A DNA stretch of 64,000 nucleotides from Leptotrichia buccalis C-1013-b (GTDB lineage: Bacteria; Fusobacteriota; Fusobacteriia; Fusobacteriales; Leptotrichiaceae): NCBI RefSeq assembly GCF_000023905.1, contig NC_013192.1, positions 496,001 through 560,000 on the forward strand, given 5' to 3'. The translations under genes were made by a program, and so were the position numbers. The notes under the pieces are model-generated. The model searched no databases. It was given only the letters and a program-made list of their open reading frames with translations, and was not told where the DNA came from. Shown here in pieces: positions 7,918-18,193 of this stretch (within the stretch, counting starts at the first letter, position 1; each line of letters begins with the position of its first letter).

Positions 7918-9906
7918 TTATTTTTTTCTGCTGTCAATTACTTTTTGTGCCAAGTCTCCCATTAATTCTTCGTACCTTACAAGTTTCATTTCAAAGTATC
8001 CACGTCCTTGAGTGATGGCTTTCAATTCGTTGGCGTATTTGAATGTTTCTGACATTGGGGCTTCGGCTATTATTTTTTGTTTTGTGCCTTTGTGAGCTTC
8101 CATTCCCATTACTCTACCACGTTTTTTGTTGATGTCGCCCATTACATCTCCAATATATTCTTCTGGAATGATAATTGTAAGCTCCATAATTGGTTCAAGT
8201 AAAATTGGTTTTGCTGCCAGCATTCCCTTTTTGAAAGCCAAGTTTGCGGCAATTTTAAAGGCTAATTCTGAAGAATCTACGTCGTGATATGAACCATCGT
8301 ATAAAACGGCTTTTATGTTAGTTACTGGATAACCAGCTAGAACTCCCTCTTTTAGTGATTCTCTTAATCCTTTTTCTACCGCTGGAATGTATGATTTTGG
8401 AACGCTTCCACCTGTAATTGTTTCTTCAAAGACAAAGTCTTCGTCTACGTGCGAAAATTTGATTAGGACATCTCCGTATTGTCCGTGTCCTCCTGATTGT
8501 TTTTTGTGTTTTCCTTGAACTTCGGAAGTTCCTTTAATTGTTTCACGATATGGAACCTTTAATTCGATAGTTTTTATTGATATTCCAAATTTAGCTTTTA
8601 ATTTTTCGATAACTGTTGCAGAATGAAGTTCTCCTTGCACTCCAAGTACTGTCTGCCCTGTTTCAAGGTTTCTATGCCAAGTGAAAGATGGATCTTCTTC
8701 CATCAGTCGATTTAATCCAGATGACATTTTTTCATCATCATTTTTGTTTAATGGCTCTATTGCTACGAATAGCTGTGGTTTTGGGAAAGTTATGTCTTTT
8801 ACTGAAGCTTCTTTTTCATTAGTTGAAAGGGTATCAGAAGTTTTTGTGCTGTTAAATTTTGAAAATACGACAATATCTCCAGCAATCGCCTTTTGAAGTT
8901 CGTCCATTTTATTTATTACAAATGTATGAATTTTTCCAATTTTTTCCTTTATTTTTTTATTTACATTGAAAACTTCACTATCTTGCTTAATTTCACCAGA
9001 ATAAACTTTTGCGTAGGAAACTTTTCCTAAGAAAGAGTCAATTGTAGTTTTGAAAATTTGGCATACAAATGTATTTTTTTCAGGCTGAATTTTTTCAATA
9101 TCAATTGGTGCTGGTAAATAGTCCTTTACCATATCAAAAGTCGTATGAAGTCCAATATTTTTCAATGTTGAACCACAAATAACAGGAATTACGGAACAGT
9201 CAAGCACTCCTTGTCTAAGTCCACGATGAATTTCAGCTGTTGTAAATTCTTCGCCGTTAAAATATTTATCCATTAGTTCTTCATCAGTTTCAGCTACCGC
9301 TTCTAAAAGCATTTCCCTAATTGGATTTATTTCATCATCCATATCGGCTGGCATATCTACAGTCGCACATTCATTTTTATTTTTATCAAATTCCCTTGCA
9401 AACATATCAACTACATTAATATGTCCACGAAATTCGTCTCCACGTCCCCAAGGCACATGAAACGGTGCGATTCTTTTACCGTATTTTTCTCTTAATTGTG
9501 AAAGAATTTTTTCATAATCGGCTTTTTCATTATCAATTTTATTTACAAAAATAAATCTTGGAATATTTCTGCTGTCCGTCAGCTCCAAAGCTGTTTCTGT
9601 CCCAACTGTTAAATCAGTAGTTCCGTCAACAATGATAATTGCTCCGTCAACTGCCGCAAGTCCCGATTCAACTTCACCAAAGAAATCTCCATATCCAGGA
9701 ATATCCACAAAATTAAATTTTGAAGTCTGATATTCTATCGCGTGTAAACTTAAGGAATTTGTAATTTTAGTATCATTTTCGTTATTTACAATACGGTTGG
9801 TAAGCCCAGCCGTAAATTCCAGCCCTTCCACCATATTACTTTTTCCTGAACCGCTATGCCCTAAAATTCCGACATTTCTAATGTTATTGCTGTCATATAT
9901 TCTCAT
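7918..9906 (-). CDS. EF-G-like translational GTPase (EF-G paralogue)
   Basis: 662 residues, somewhat shorter than canonical EF-G. The G domain has GHSGSGKS at 16-23 (canonical AHIDAGKT), DIPGYGDF at 68-75 (canonical DTPGHVDF) and NKID at 122-125, followed by EF-G domains II-V, including the KQSGGHGQYGDV and GSVPKSYIPAVEKG blocks of domain IV. The histidine that activates water in EF-G and EF-Tu is replaced by Tyr72. This pattern fits the EF-G-2/EF-G-like family, whose role is poorly defined, rather than the housekeeping fusA. A strong AGGAGG precedes the ATG. It stands alone, with non-coding DNA on both sides. Confidence 0.88.
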   Translation of the reverse strand: MRIYDSNNIRNVGILGHSGSGKSNMVEGLEFTAGLTNRIVNNENDTKITNSLSLHAIEYQTSKFNFVDIPGYGDFFGEVESGLAAVDGAIIIVDGTTDLTVGTETALELTDSRNIPRFIFVNKIDNEKADYEKILSQLREKYGKRIAPFHVPWGRGDEFRGHINVVDMFAREFDKNKNECATVDMPADMDDEINPIREMLLEAVAETDEELMDKYFNGEEFTTAEIHRGLRQGVLDCSVIPVICGSTLKNIGLHTTFDMVKDYLPAPIDIEKIQPEKNTFVCQIFKTTIDSFLGKVSYAKVYSGEIKQDSEVFNVNKKIKEKIGKIHTFVINKMDELQKAIAGDIVVFSKFNSTKTSDTLSTNEKEASVKDITFPKPQLFVAIEPLNKNDDEKMSSGLNRLMEEDPSFTWHRNLETGQTVLGVQGELHSATVIEKLKAKFGISIKTIELKVPYRETIKGTSEVQGKHKKQSGGHGQYGDVLIKFSHVDEDFVFEETITGGSVPKSYIPAVEKGLRESLKEGVLAGYPVTNIKAVLYDGSYHDVDSSELAFKIAANLAFKKGMLAAKPILLEPIMELTIIIPEEYIGDVMGDINKKRGRVMGMEAHKGTKQKIIAEAPMSETFKYANELKAITQGRGYFEMKLVRYEELMGDLAQKVIDSRKK

Positions 9907-10217
9907 AACACTTCCTCCTGTGATTATTATTCAAAAAAATTTACTCTATATTAAATTTTAACTTGAAATGAAAAAAAATCAAGTTAATTTTAAAAAATAA
10001 TTTTAAAAGGTTAAAAATTATAAATTTGTAAGCCTCATTTTAAAGCAGTTATGAAAAATAAAAAAATAAATTTTTTCCTTGAAATAATAAAAAAAAAATG
10101 ATAACATATATAGTCAAATTAAATATAACAAACTTTAAAATTAAAATAGTCGAGATTTACTCTAAAAGTACTAATAAATACAAAATTTTAAAGTTTTTGG
10201 ACGTATTGGTCAAAAAT
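9907..10217. other. Intergenic region between divergent genes
   Basis: About 310 nt of A/T-rich DNA between the divergent EF-G-like and Spherulin4-like genes. Apart from the ribosome binding site of the minus-strand gene next to 9907, I see no ORF, repeat or convincing hairpin. Confidence 0.5.
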
Positions 10218-10247
10218 TTGAAAATTGTTTTAGAATAATAATATTAT
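10218..10247 (+). promoter_or_regulatory. Putative promoter of the Spherulin4-like gene
   Basis: TTGAAA at 10218-10223 and TATTAT at 10242-10247 are separated by 18 nt, 22 nt before the start codon at 10270. Moderate match only, in A/T-rich DNA. Confidence 0.4.
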
Positions 10248-10269
10248 TGTAAATACAAAAGGGGAAAAA

Positions 10270-11454
10270 ATGGAGAGAAAAGTAAAAAATGAAAATAAAG
10301 GATTGGAAGCTTTTGGAAATGATGAAATTTTTGATATTATTAAGAATAATTTGAAAAATGATAAGGAATACAAGGTAAATTTTGGATATATGAATGGTTT
10401 TCACAAAAGTAAAATTGATAATAGCCAAAAACTTTTCAAAAATTCTTCATTTAATCAAAATATTTCTGATTCAAGTGAAAAAAATCAGTTTAATTTTTCA
10501 TCTGAAAATTCAATTCCTTATGTTATAATCAATCTTTCTGATGATTTTTCATATGAGAACAGTTCTAAATATATTACTCAGATAAAAAAAAATAACAAAT
10601 TAGGCATAAAAAATCTTGGTTACGTTACAACAAACGAATATTTAAAAAGTATTGACAAAATTTATTCTGAGATTGATAAATATATGGAATTTTTTGGTGA
10701 AAACTATATTTCAGGAATTTTTTTTGATGAATTATCTTCTGGAAAAAACTTATCAGAAGTAAAATACATGTCCCAGCTATACAATTACGTTAAAACTAAA
10801 TATCCTGATTCATTAGTTGTCGGAAATCCTGGAGGAACTATTACAGATGAGATGTCAAAATATGCTGACTTATGGCTGACAAGCGAAGTTTCCGCTGATG
10901 ACTATATTAACAACTGGATTCCCAGAAATTATGAATTTGAAAATAATCCTGCAAATTCGAGTCATATTGTTCACGTTATCCATTCTGCAAAGCCAGAGCA
11001 GTATGAAACTCTGGTAAATTTGTCAAAGGAGCGGAATGCAGGTTTTTTGATGATTATAAATGCTGATGAAAATGTGGAAAATGAAGATTTAATTGATGAA
11101 GATGATTGTGATGATGAAATTTTGGATTTTGACAAAATGGAGATTATAGAAAATGATGAAAACATTTCACATGAATTTGTATCATCAGGAAAATATAATA
11201 TTGCTGGAGATTTAAAAATAAGCAATTTGGATTTGTTTACACTTTTGAATGATTATTATAAAAATAGCACAAAAAGAGATTTTTTTAAAAATATGTTTAA
11301 TAACAATTTCGATTTTGGATATAATATTTCAAATGAATTTAAAATTGATTATTCATATAAAATAAAAGATGAAATTGGAAATTTTGAAATTAAATTGACA
11401 AAAAATAAAAACTTTAGTTTTTTTTACTCTTCAATTTTTAAAAATGTAATATAA
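10270..11454 (+). CDS. Spherulin4-type (spherulation-specific family 4) protein
   Basis: 394 residues. The segment from about 85 to 260 follows the Spherulin4 pattern: IPYVIINLS, then IKNLGYVTTNEY, ISGIFFDELS, LVVGNPGGT and the ADLWLTSEVS strand, a TIM-barrel related to GH114-type polygalactosaminidases. Residues about 263-297 form a very acidic insertion. Unusually there is no signal peptide, so the protein seems cytosolic unless exported in another way. AAAGGGGAA precedes the ATG. It is a single-gene unit with its own terminator. Substrate unknown. Confidence 0.65.
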   Translation: MERKVKNENKGLEAFGNDEIFDIIKNNLKNDKEYKVNFGYMNGFHKSKIDNSQKLFKNSSFNQNISDSSEKNQFNFSSENSIPYVIINLSDDFSYENSSKYITQIKKNNKLGIKNLGYVTTNEYLKSIDKIYSEIDKYMEFFGENYISGIFFDELSSGKNLSEVKYMSQLYNYVKTKYPDSLVVGNPGGTITDEMSKYADLWLTSEVSADDYINNWIPRNYEFENNPANSSHIVHVIHSAKPEQYETLVNLSKERNAGFLMIINADENVENEDLIDEDDCDDEILDFDKMEIIENDENISHEFVSSGKYNIAGDLKISNLDLFTLLNDYYKNSTKRDFFKNMFNNNFDFGYNISNEFKIDYSYKIKDEIGNFEIKLTKNKNFSFFYSSIFKNVI

Positions 11455-11491
11455 AATTAGCTATAGGAAATCCCATTTAAATTTTTATATA

Positions 11492-11538
11492 AAAAAGCTT
11501 ACTAAAATGATTAGAGTAATCATTCAAATAAGCTTTTT
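11492..11538 (+). terminator. Strong terminator downstream of the Spherulin4-like gene
   Basis: A 10-bp outer stem AAAAAGCTTA/TAAGCTTTTT encloses an 8-bp inner stem AATGATTA/TAATCATT with a 3-nt loop. It is symmetric enough to serve the minus-strand SemiSWEET unit as well. Confidence 0.8.
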
Positions 11539-11563
11539 AGCAAAAACTATATATCAGATTTAT

Positions 11564-11640
11564 TTAGAGTGCTGTAATTGTTGCAAACAGTCCGAAAATT
11601 ACAGAAAGTGCTGTTCTAATTCATCCTAAGATTTTTAAGT
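11564..11640 (-). pseudogene. C-terminal remnant of a second SemiSWEET gene
   Basis: On the minus strand this segment reads KILG, an in-frame TGA, then IRTALSVIFGLFATITAL and a stop. The end aligns with the C-terminus of the intact neighbour (GVILGFLTFITAI, stop), and the DNA around ATTACAGCA is shared. No start or upstream helices remain. It looks like a decayed tandem duplicate; short length keeps confidence low. Confidence 0.4.
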
Positions 11641-11727
11641 TTTTTTCGTTTATTTGTCTTTACTATCTTTTCTGTTAAAGTAAACTGTTCTCTTTTATTG
11701 CATTGAAGACTGAGCTTCTTGCTATAG

Positions 11728-11991
11728 TTAAATTGCTGTAATAAAAGTCAAAAATCCTAATATTACTCCTGCCGCATTTGGCACAATTAAAATATAATCT
11801 TTTTTAGGTTCTTTAGTCCATCCGTAAATTACCCATATTAAACATGAAATTGAGGCGGAAAGTGGTTGCCACGGCTGTGCTTTTTGTCCACCTATATTGG
11901 CAATAATTTGGGGAATATATGTTATAAATACAATTATCCCTATAAATGCTCCTATTGAGCCAACTAGTGTGTTAATTTTCTTTTTGTTCAT
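11728..11991 (-). CDS. SemiSWEET-family sugar transporter
   Basis: 87 residues in three hydrophobic helices with the PQ motif in TYIPQII (Pro27-Gln28) and the ASISCLIWVIYGW segment typical of bacterial SemiSWEETs, which work as homodimers carrying sugars across the membrane. AAGGAGAG precedes the ATG and a good promoter lies upstream. It diverges from glpK across a 130-nt region. Substrate not predictable. Confidence 0.85.
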   Translation of the reverse strand: MNKKKINTLVGSIGAFIGIIVFITYIPQIIANIGGQKAQPWQPLSASISCLIWVIYGWTKEPKKDYILIVPNAAGVILGFLTFITAI

Positions 11992-12040
11992 TTTTCTCTC
12001 CTTGTGTTTAAAAAGTTTAGTAATTTTTACTACATTTTAT

Positions 12041-12069
12041 ATTTTATCACAGATTCTATCGCTTTACAA
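12041..12069 (-). promoter_or_regulatory. Promoter of the SemiSWEET gene
   Basis: On the minus strand: -35 TTGTAA (plus 12064-12069), 17-nt spacer, -10 TAAAAT (plus 12041-12046), about 50 nt before the start codon. Confidence 0.6.
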
Positions 12070-12078
12070 GTTAAAAAT

Positions 12079-13642
<1,564 letters not shown>

Positions 13643-13662
13643 AAAATATAACAAATAATACA

Positions 13663-13700
13663 AAAAACAGTGAAAGTAAAATTCCACTGTTTTTATTTTT
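13663..13700. terminator. Bidirectional terminator between glpK and the ClC gene
   Basis: AAAAACAGTG (13663-13672) pairs perfectly with CACTGTTTTT (13685-13694), with U-tracts on both strands. It separates convergent genes. Confidence 0.8.
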
Positions 13701-13721
13701 TCAAGTATATTATTTTTTACA

Positions 13722-15404
13722 TTATTCCACTATCTTCATCCCTTTTTCTTTCAATTCCCCAGCATACTTTTGCGCCGTCGTATAATCCGTAATAATCACA
13801 AGCTGATTTCCACTCTGAATCAATGTATCTCCACGTGCAATGCTGTCCTTCCCAGCTTTACGCACACTTACAATCAGAAGATTTTCAGGCAAATTCAAAT
13901 CTTTAACTGTCTTATTATCAAATTCTGAATTTGCACCCACAGGAATCAAAAGCGTAACAATTTTATCTTTCGCGTTTTTCCTATTTGATTTTACACCAAT
14001 ATCAATTTTTTTGTTTTTCCACCATTTTTCAAGCATTTCAAGCCTTCTGGCATGCTTTTCATTTTCACTATTCTGTTTATCTTCTGCCAAAATTTGCTTA
14101 TGAAACATATTGAAATAAAGCCGTTCATAAATAGGTTCCATTTTCAATAATTCTGTAAAAATATAAGTTATTGTACAGACAATTATTAGCATATACAAAT
14201 ATGAAAAATTCCCTGTCATTTCCAAAATCAATGTAATTCCTGTAATTGGCGCTCTTACAACCGCTGTAAAATAAGCCGCCATTCCCAACAGCATAAAATG
14301 TACAATGATTTCATTTGGAATCGAAAAATAATGGTTCAAAATTTCTCCATACACTTTTCCTGTCAAAGCCCCTATTACAAGCATTGGCAAAAAAATTCCT
14401 CCTGGTGCTCCTGTTGCGTAGCAAAGCATTGTATAAAAGAATTTTAGGACTAAAATTATAATAAGTGTTCTAAGAAGCACATTTTTTCCAAACATTTCTT
14501 CAATAAGTTCGTGCCCACCGCCTGTTATATCGCTAAAAAACACAGCTATAGCATAGGCGATAATCATAAATAACAACATTTTCACATATTTATTTAATTT
14601 CCATTTTTTATATTGTCTTTGAATAAGCAGCAAAAAATAACTGAATGCTTTTCCAGTAATTGTGATTATAATGCAAAAGATCACTGTTATAATTGCAAAT
14701 ATATAATATGGTATATCTTTTGGAAGCATAAAATTATATTGAAAGGATGTATGCGAGCCTAAAATCATTCTTGAAATAAAATTTGAAGTTCCACTTGCCA
14801 CAAGAGTACAAATTAACAGTAACGGCGAGAAAAATTTATGCAATTCTTCCAGTGAAAAAATTACTCCTGCAAGTGGCGCGTTAAATGTAGACGAAATCCC
14901 AGCACTTGCTCCACACGTCACCAAATATTTTTCTTCTACTTCTGAACGCTTTGTAACTTCCTTAATTCCAGAACCTACCAAAGCCCCCAAATGCACCGAA
15001 GGCCCTTCACGCCCCATAGACATTCCAGTCCCAATTGCCAAAATTCCTCCCACAAATTTTGTAACCAGTTCTCCAAACCACTTAAACTTAACCTTTTTCG
15101 TAAGTAATCCGCTAACCTGCGGAATTCCGCTCCCGCTAATCAGTGGATATTTTGATAGCATAAACTGCACTGCCATTCCCATCAGAATAAAAACAATTAT
15201 CCCAATAATTATTTTTGGAAGTTCCAGATTTGTTGTAAAAAATTCCCGAAATATTGACATTTTTTTTAATAATAAAGTATACGTTCCTACGATAATTCCT
15301 GAAAAAATTCCCACGAGAAAACATAGAAATATCAATACTATGTTATTCCGTCTTGACTTTAACGAGCTTATATCCCGCAGTTCATGTAAAACATCTTTTG
15401 CCAT
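13722..15404 (-). CDS. ClC-family chloride/proton exchanger with C-terminal TrkA-C (RCK-C) domain
   Basis: About ten hydrophobic segments with the ClC filter motifs GSGIPQV (91-97), GREGPSV (131-137, with the gating Glu133) and GAPGGIFLPML. A Glu pair in SLEEL matches the internal proton-transfer glutamate, so an exchanger rather than a channel is likely. The last 80 residues form a TrkA-C domain that probably binds a cytosolic ligand. I chose the start at 15404 because AGAAGGA precedes it; an in-frame ATG at 15422 lacks such a site. It follows the apbE-like gene closely and is probably co-transcribed with it. Confidence 0.92.
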   Translation of the reverse strand: MAKDVLHELRDISSLKSRRNNIVLIFLCFLVGIFSGIIVGTYTLLLKKMSIFREFFTTNLELPKIIIGIIVFILMGMAVQFMLSKYPLISGSGIPQVSGLLTKKVKFKWFGELVTKFVGGILAIGTGMSMGREGPSVHLGALVGSGIKEVTKRSEVEEKYLVTCGASAGISSTFNAPLAGVIFSLEELHKFFSPLLLICTLVASGTSNFISRMILGSHTSFQYNFMLPKDIPYYIFAIITVIFCIIITITGKAFSYFLLLIQRQYKKWKLNKYVKMLLFMIIAYAIAVFFSDITGGGHELIEEMFGKNVLLRTLIIILVLKFFYTMLCYATGAPGGIFLPMLVIGALTGKVYGEILNHYFSIPNEIIVHFMLLGMAAYFTAVVRAPITGITLILEMTGNFSYLYMLIIVCTITYIFTELLKMEPIYERLYFNMFHKQILAEDKQNSENEKHARRLEMLEKWWKNKKIDIGVKSNRKNAKDKIVTLLIPVGANSEFDNKTVKDLNLPENLLIVSVRKAGKDSIARGDTLIQSGNQLVIITDYTTAQKYAGELKEKGMKIVE

Positions 15405-15428
15405 TTTATTTCCTTCTTCCATTCTGTT

Positions 15429-16397
15429 TTAAAAATATTTCTCCATATTAAAATAAAAAATTTCCCCATCTTTATCAATCAAAAATCCTGAAATCTCCAT
15501 TTCTTTAGACAATTTTCCCATAATTTCATAAAATTTTTCAGGTGTCTGGTTATACATTCCTGTCGAAATAATATCGCCAAAAAAAGCATTTTCTGTAATT
15601 ACTCCAACTTGCTTATTTTGAGATGGAAATCCTGTTTTGGGACTTATAATATGCCCGTATTTTTCGTTATTTATCAAAAGATATGTATTTTTTTGATTGG
15701 AAGTTGAATAACTTTTATTTTTTATTTTTATTTCAAATAAATCGTTGTATTCATCGTCGCCAGCATATTGATTTTGAGTTATTTTAATCGGCATTCCCTT
15801 TTTATTTCGCAATATTTCCCTTTCCTCTTCAGGATTTTCAGCGATAATCCCCCATTCATCAATAGCAATGATACTACTCCCGCCAGCATTTACAATTGCG
15901 TCCTTTATTCCAATTTTTTTCATTTCTTCAACTATTTTTTCTATTGCGTATGCCTTTATAAATGAACCTGTTATAATTTCCTGATTCTTTTCAATTTTTA
16001 TCCGATTTCTCTTTTTATCAATAATTATTTTTTTGTAATCCACAAGCCTTTTTGCTTTTTTTATTTTATCCAAAGACGGCAAAATAGGATTTTGTTTATA
16101 AAATCCCCAAAGTCTTATGAGAGGCATTATCGTAATGTCATATTCTCCGCCAATAATTTTTGACAAATGAATAATTTTGCTCAAAATTTTTATAGTTTCA
16201 TCATTTACTTTTACAAAATGCCCGCTATTTTTATTTATTTTATCAATGTACGAATTTTCTGAATATGAATTATACTTTTCATCTATATCTTCCAAAATCC
16301 CAAATAATTTGTCAAAGATAGAATCATCATAAATTTCAGGAATTTTAATTTTTATGTCTGAATGGAATAAAAATCGTACTTGAACTTTATACATCAT
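15429..16397 (-). CDS. ApbE-family FAD:protein FMN transferase (divergent)
   Basis: About 322 residues with the ApbE layout: YNSYSENSYIDKIN, GGEYDITIMPLIRLWGF, the TGSFIKAYAIEKI block (canonical GGIAKGYA) and NAGGSS (canonical NLGGD). ApbE proteins attach FMN covalently to threonine in proteins such as NqrB/RnfG. The expected aspartate after NAGG is Ser here, and no lipobox or signal peptide is present, so activity and location are uncertain. The ATG at 16397 follows AGGTGA; a GTG at 16406 is the alternative. Confidence 0.75.
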   Translation of the reverse strand: MMYKVQVRFLFHSDIKIKIPEIYDDSIFDKLFGILEDIDEKYNSYSENSYIDKINKNSGHFVKVNDETIKILSKIIHLSKIIGGEYDITIMPLIRLWGFYKQNPILPSLDKIKKAKRLVDYKKIIIDKKRNRIKIEKNQEIITGSFIKAYAIEKIVEEMKKIGIKDAIVNAGGSSIIAIDEWGIIAENPEEEREILRNKKGMPIKITQNQYAGDDEYNDLFEIKIKNKSYSTSNQKNTYLLINNEKYGHIISPKTGFPSQNKQVGVITENAFFGDIISTGMYNQTPEKFYEIMGKLSKEMEISGFLIDKDGEIFYFNMEKYF

Positions 16398-16418
16398 ATT
16401 TTTCACCTATTTAATACA

Positions 16419-16886
16419 TTATTTTTTCGATGTATCAAGTTTAAATTTATCTTTAACATCAGTATCGTCTAGTTTTAAATCACCACTATTTTTAGGCTGC
16501 TGTTGTGTATTTGAGTTTTGGTTATTCTCGGATTTTTTTTCATTTCCGCTTTGTTCATTTTGATTGACGGGTTTGTTTTGTGGCTGTTGAGCAGATTTTG
16601 CTTCTGTGGGATTTCCATTATTTTGAGGTTTTTGATTGCTTCCAGCTGATGAAGTTGCCTGTTCACTGTTTTTGCCTTCAGTTCCTGTTTTTGCTCCTGC
16701 AGATGAAGTTGCTTTTTCACTGACTTTTCCTTCTTTAGCAGTTCCATTTACTGACGATGTGGCTTTTTCGCTAGTTTTACCTTCTACTGTAGTTTGTGCT
16801 TTATTTTTTGTAAATTGTTTGTAATTTCCGAATGCAATTAACGAAACTGCCCCTAAAAATAATATTATTTTTTTTTTATTGCTCAT
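16419..16886 (-). CDS. Repeat-containing, Q/N/S-rich exported or anchored protein
   Basis: 155 residues: a basic start and hydrophobic anchor (residues 7-19), then low-complexity sequence. Three tandem copies of a roughly 18-20 residue unit centred on EGK-x-SE-(K/Q)-ATSS occupy about residues 35-82, followed by a Gln/Asn/Pro-rich tail. No enzyme motif is present. The repeats resemble surface-exposed spacers. It is first in a leftward unit with the apbE-like and ClC genes; AAAAGGAGAG precedes the ATG. Confidence 0.65.
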   Translation of the reverse strand: MSNKKKIILFLGAVSLIAFGNYKQFTKNKAQTTVEGKTSEKATSSVNGTAKEGKVSEKATSSAGAKTGTEGKNSEQATSSAGSNQKPQNNGNPTEAKSAQQPQNKPVNQNEQSGNEKKSENNQNSNTQQQPKNSGDLKLDDTDVKDKFKLDTSKK

Positions 16887-16940
16887 TGTTTTTCTCTCCT
16901 TTTTTTATAAATTACATTTATATTTTTTTTCATTTATAAC

Positions 16941-16946
16941 ATTATA
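16941..16946 (-). promoter_or_regulatory. -10 element of the 16419-16886 gene
   Basis: On the minus strand TTGTATAATG contains a consensus TATAAT about 55 nt before the start codon. The -35 region is weak. It lies only 35 nt from the right end of the IS element, so the element has left this promoter intact. Confidence 0.45.
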
Positions 16947-16980
16947 CAACATTTTCCATTTTTTTTCATTTATAAATTAT

Positions 16981-17091
16981 GTGAACTACTCCCGCTTTTA
17001 GAAGCGGAAGCTTCTTGGGAAGTATCTTCTTTTGTTAGCCAAATATATTTACCAAGCTCTTCGGGCAGTTCCTACCCTGTCTTTCTATTTC
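16981..17091 (-). ncRNA. Probable omega (reRNA) scaffold at the IS right end
   Basis: In IS605 elements the sequence from the end of tnpB to the right terminus forms the scaffold of the TnpB guide RNA, with the guide lying just outside. Here 110 nt follow tnpB, containing GC-rich pairing segments and the terminal hairpin. By this rule the guide would be the complement of the bases left of 16981. Position-based inference. Confidence 0.5.
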
Positions 17092-18189
17092 CTAATATTT
17101 CAACATCTCTTTTCCAATGTTTTTTATATTCAGTGCCGCATTGTAATCTCTATCAATTTCAATTCCACAGCACTCACATTTATAACTTCTTTCTGATAAT
17201 TTCAGTTCCTCTTTAACGTTTCCACATTTACTACAAGTTTTCGATGACGGAAACCACTTATCTATTTTCAAAAATTGTTTCCCTGAAAACATCAGTTTAT
17301 ACTCAAGCATTCTCAAAAACATTCCCCATCCATTATCTCCTACACTTTTCCCAAAATTTAATGCCTGGCTCATCCCTTTCATATTCAAATCCTCAACAGC
17401 CACAGTATTATACGCTTCAGACAATTTTTTCGATAATTTATGTAGAAAATCTCCTCGGCAATTCTTGATATACTCATGTAATTTTGATATTTTCTCTTTT
17501 TGCTTATACCAATTTTTAGAAAATTTCACTTTTCTCGATAATGATTTCTGCAATTTTTTCAATTTTTTCTCCAACATCTTAAAATACCTTGGATAATCAG
17601 CCCTTTGGTTTTCAGAACTGACAAATAATTCAGACATTGAAAAATCAAGTCCAATTACTTTATCATTACTTGGCATTTTTTGAATTTCTTTTTCAAATTC
17701 CGTCAAGACAGAAACATAGTAATTTCCATTACTGTTTGTCAATGTTACTGACTTTATCTTGTAATCTTTCGGTATTTCTCTATGATATTTTAATTTAATT
17801 TTTTTCAATTTTGGCAAAACCAAATATTTGTTTTCCTCAATTCGTATTGAATTATTCACACAATTTGTCGTATAACTTTTAACACTAGTCTTTTTAGATT
17901 TGAACTTTGGAAACTTTGCTCTCTTCTGAAAGAAATTCGTAAACGATCGTTTTACATTCAATTGAGCATTTGAAAGTGCCAGACTGTCTACTTCTTTCAA
18001 AAATTGGTTTTCACTTTTCAAACTGGCAGGTGTAATTATTTTATTTTTTCCAGTTTCTTCATAAATTTTATTCGCAGTGTATAAAATTGTATTGTAAACA
18101 AAACGAACACATCCAAAAGTCTTGTTTACCAATAATTCTTGCTCCTTATTTGGATAAATTCTGTATTTGAATGCTAAATTATATTTCAT
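17092..18189 (-). CDS. tnpB: RNA-guided endonuclease TnpB
   Basis: 365 residues. N-terminal helix-turn-helix region (KYRIYPNKEQE, CVRFVYN), then a RuvC-like nuclease with Asp182 in VIGLDFS, Glu266 in AVEDLNM and Asp349 in DRDYNAALN, and a zinc ribbon with Cys319/Cys322 and Cys338-Cys341 between the last two. All catalytic residues are present, so it is predicted active. TnpB cleaves DNA guided by RNA from the element's right end and helps retain the transposon. The ribosome binding site AGGAGGTG overlaps the end of tnpA, suggesting translational coupling. Confidence 0.93.
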   Translation of the reverse strand: MKYNLAFKYRIYPNKEQELLVNKTFGCVRFVYNTILYTANKIYEETGKNKIITPASLKSENQFLKEVDSLALSNAQLNVKRSFTNFFQKRAKFPKFKSKKTSVKSYTTNCVNNSIRIEENKYLVLPKLKKIKLKYHREIPKDYKIKSVTLTNSNGNYYVSVLTEFEKEIQKMPSNDKVIGLDFSMSELFVSSENQRADYPRYFKMLEKKLKKLQKSLSRKVKFSKNWYKQKEKISKLHEYIKNCRGDFLHKLSKKLSEAYNTVAVEDLNMKGMSQALNFGKSVGDNGWGMFLRMLEYKLMFSGKQFLKIDKWFPSSKTCSKCGNVKEELKLSERSYKCECCGIEIDRDYNAALNIKNIGKEMLKY

Positions 18190-18193
18190 AAAA

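Noticed and set aside
13722-15404. Fluoride-specific ClC
   Set aside because: The filter motifs are of the chloride type and a TrkA-C domain is present; no fluoride riboswitch upstream.
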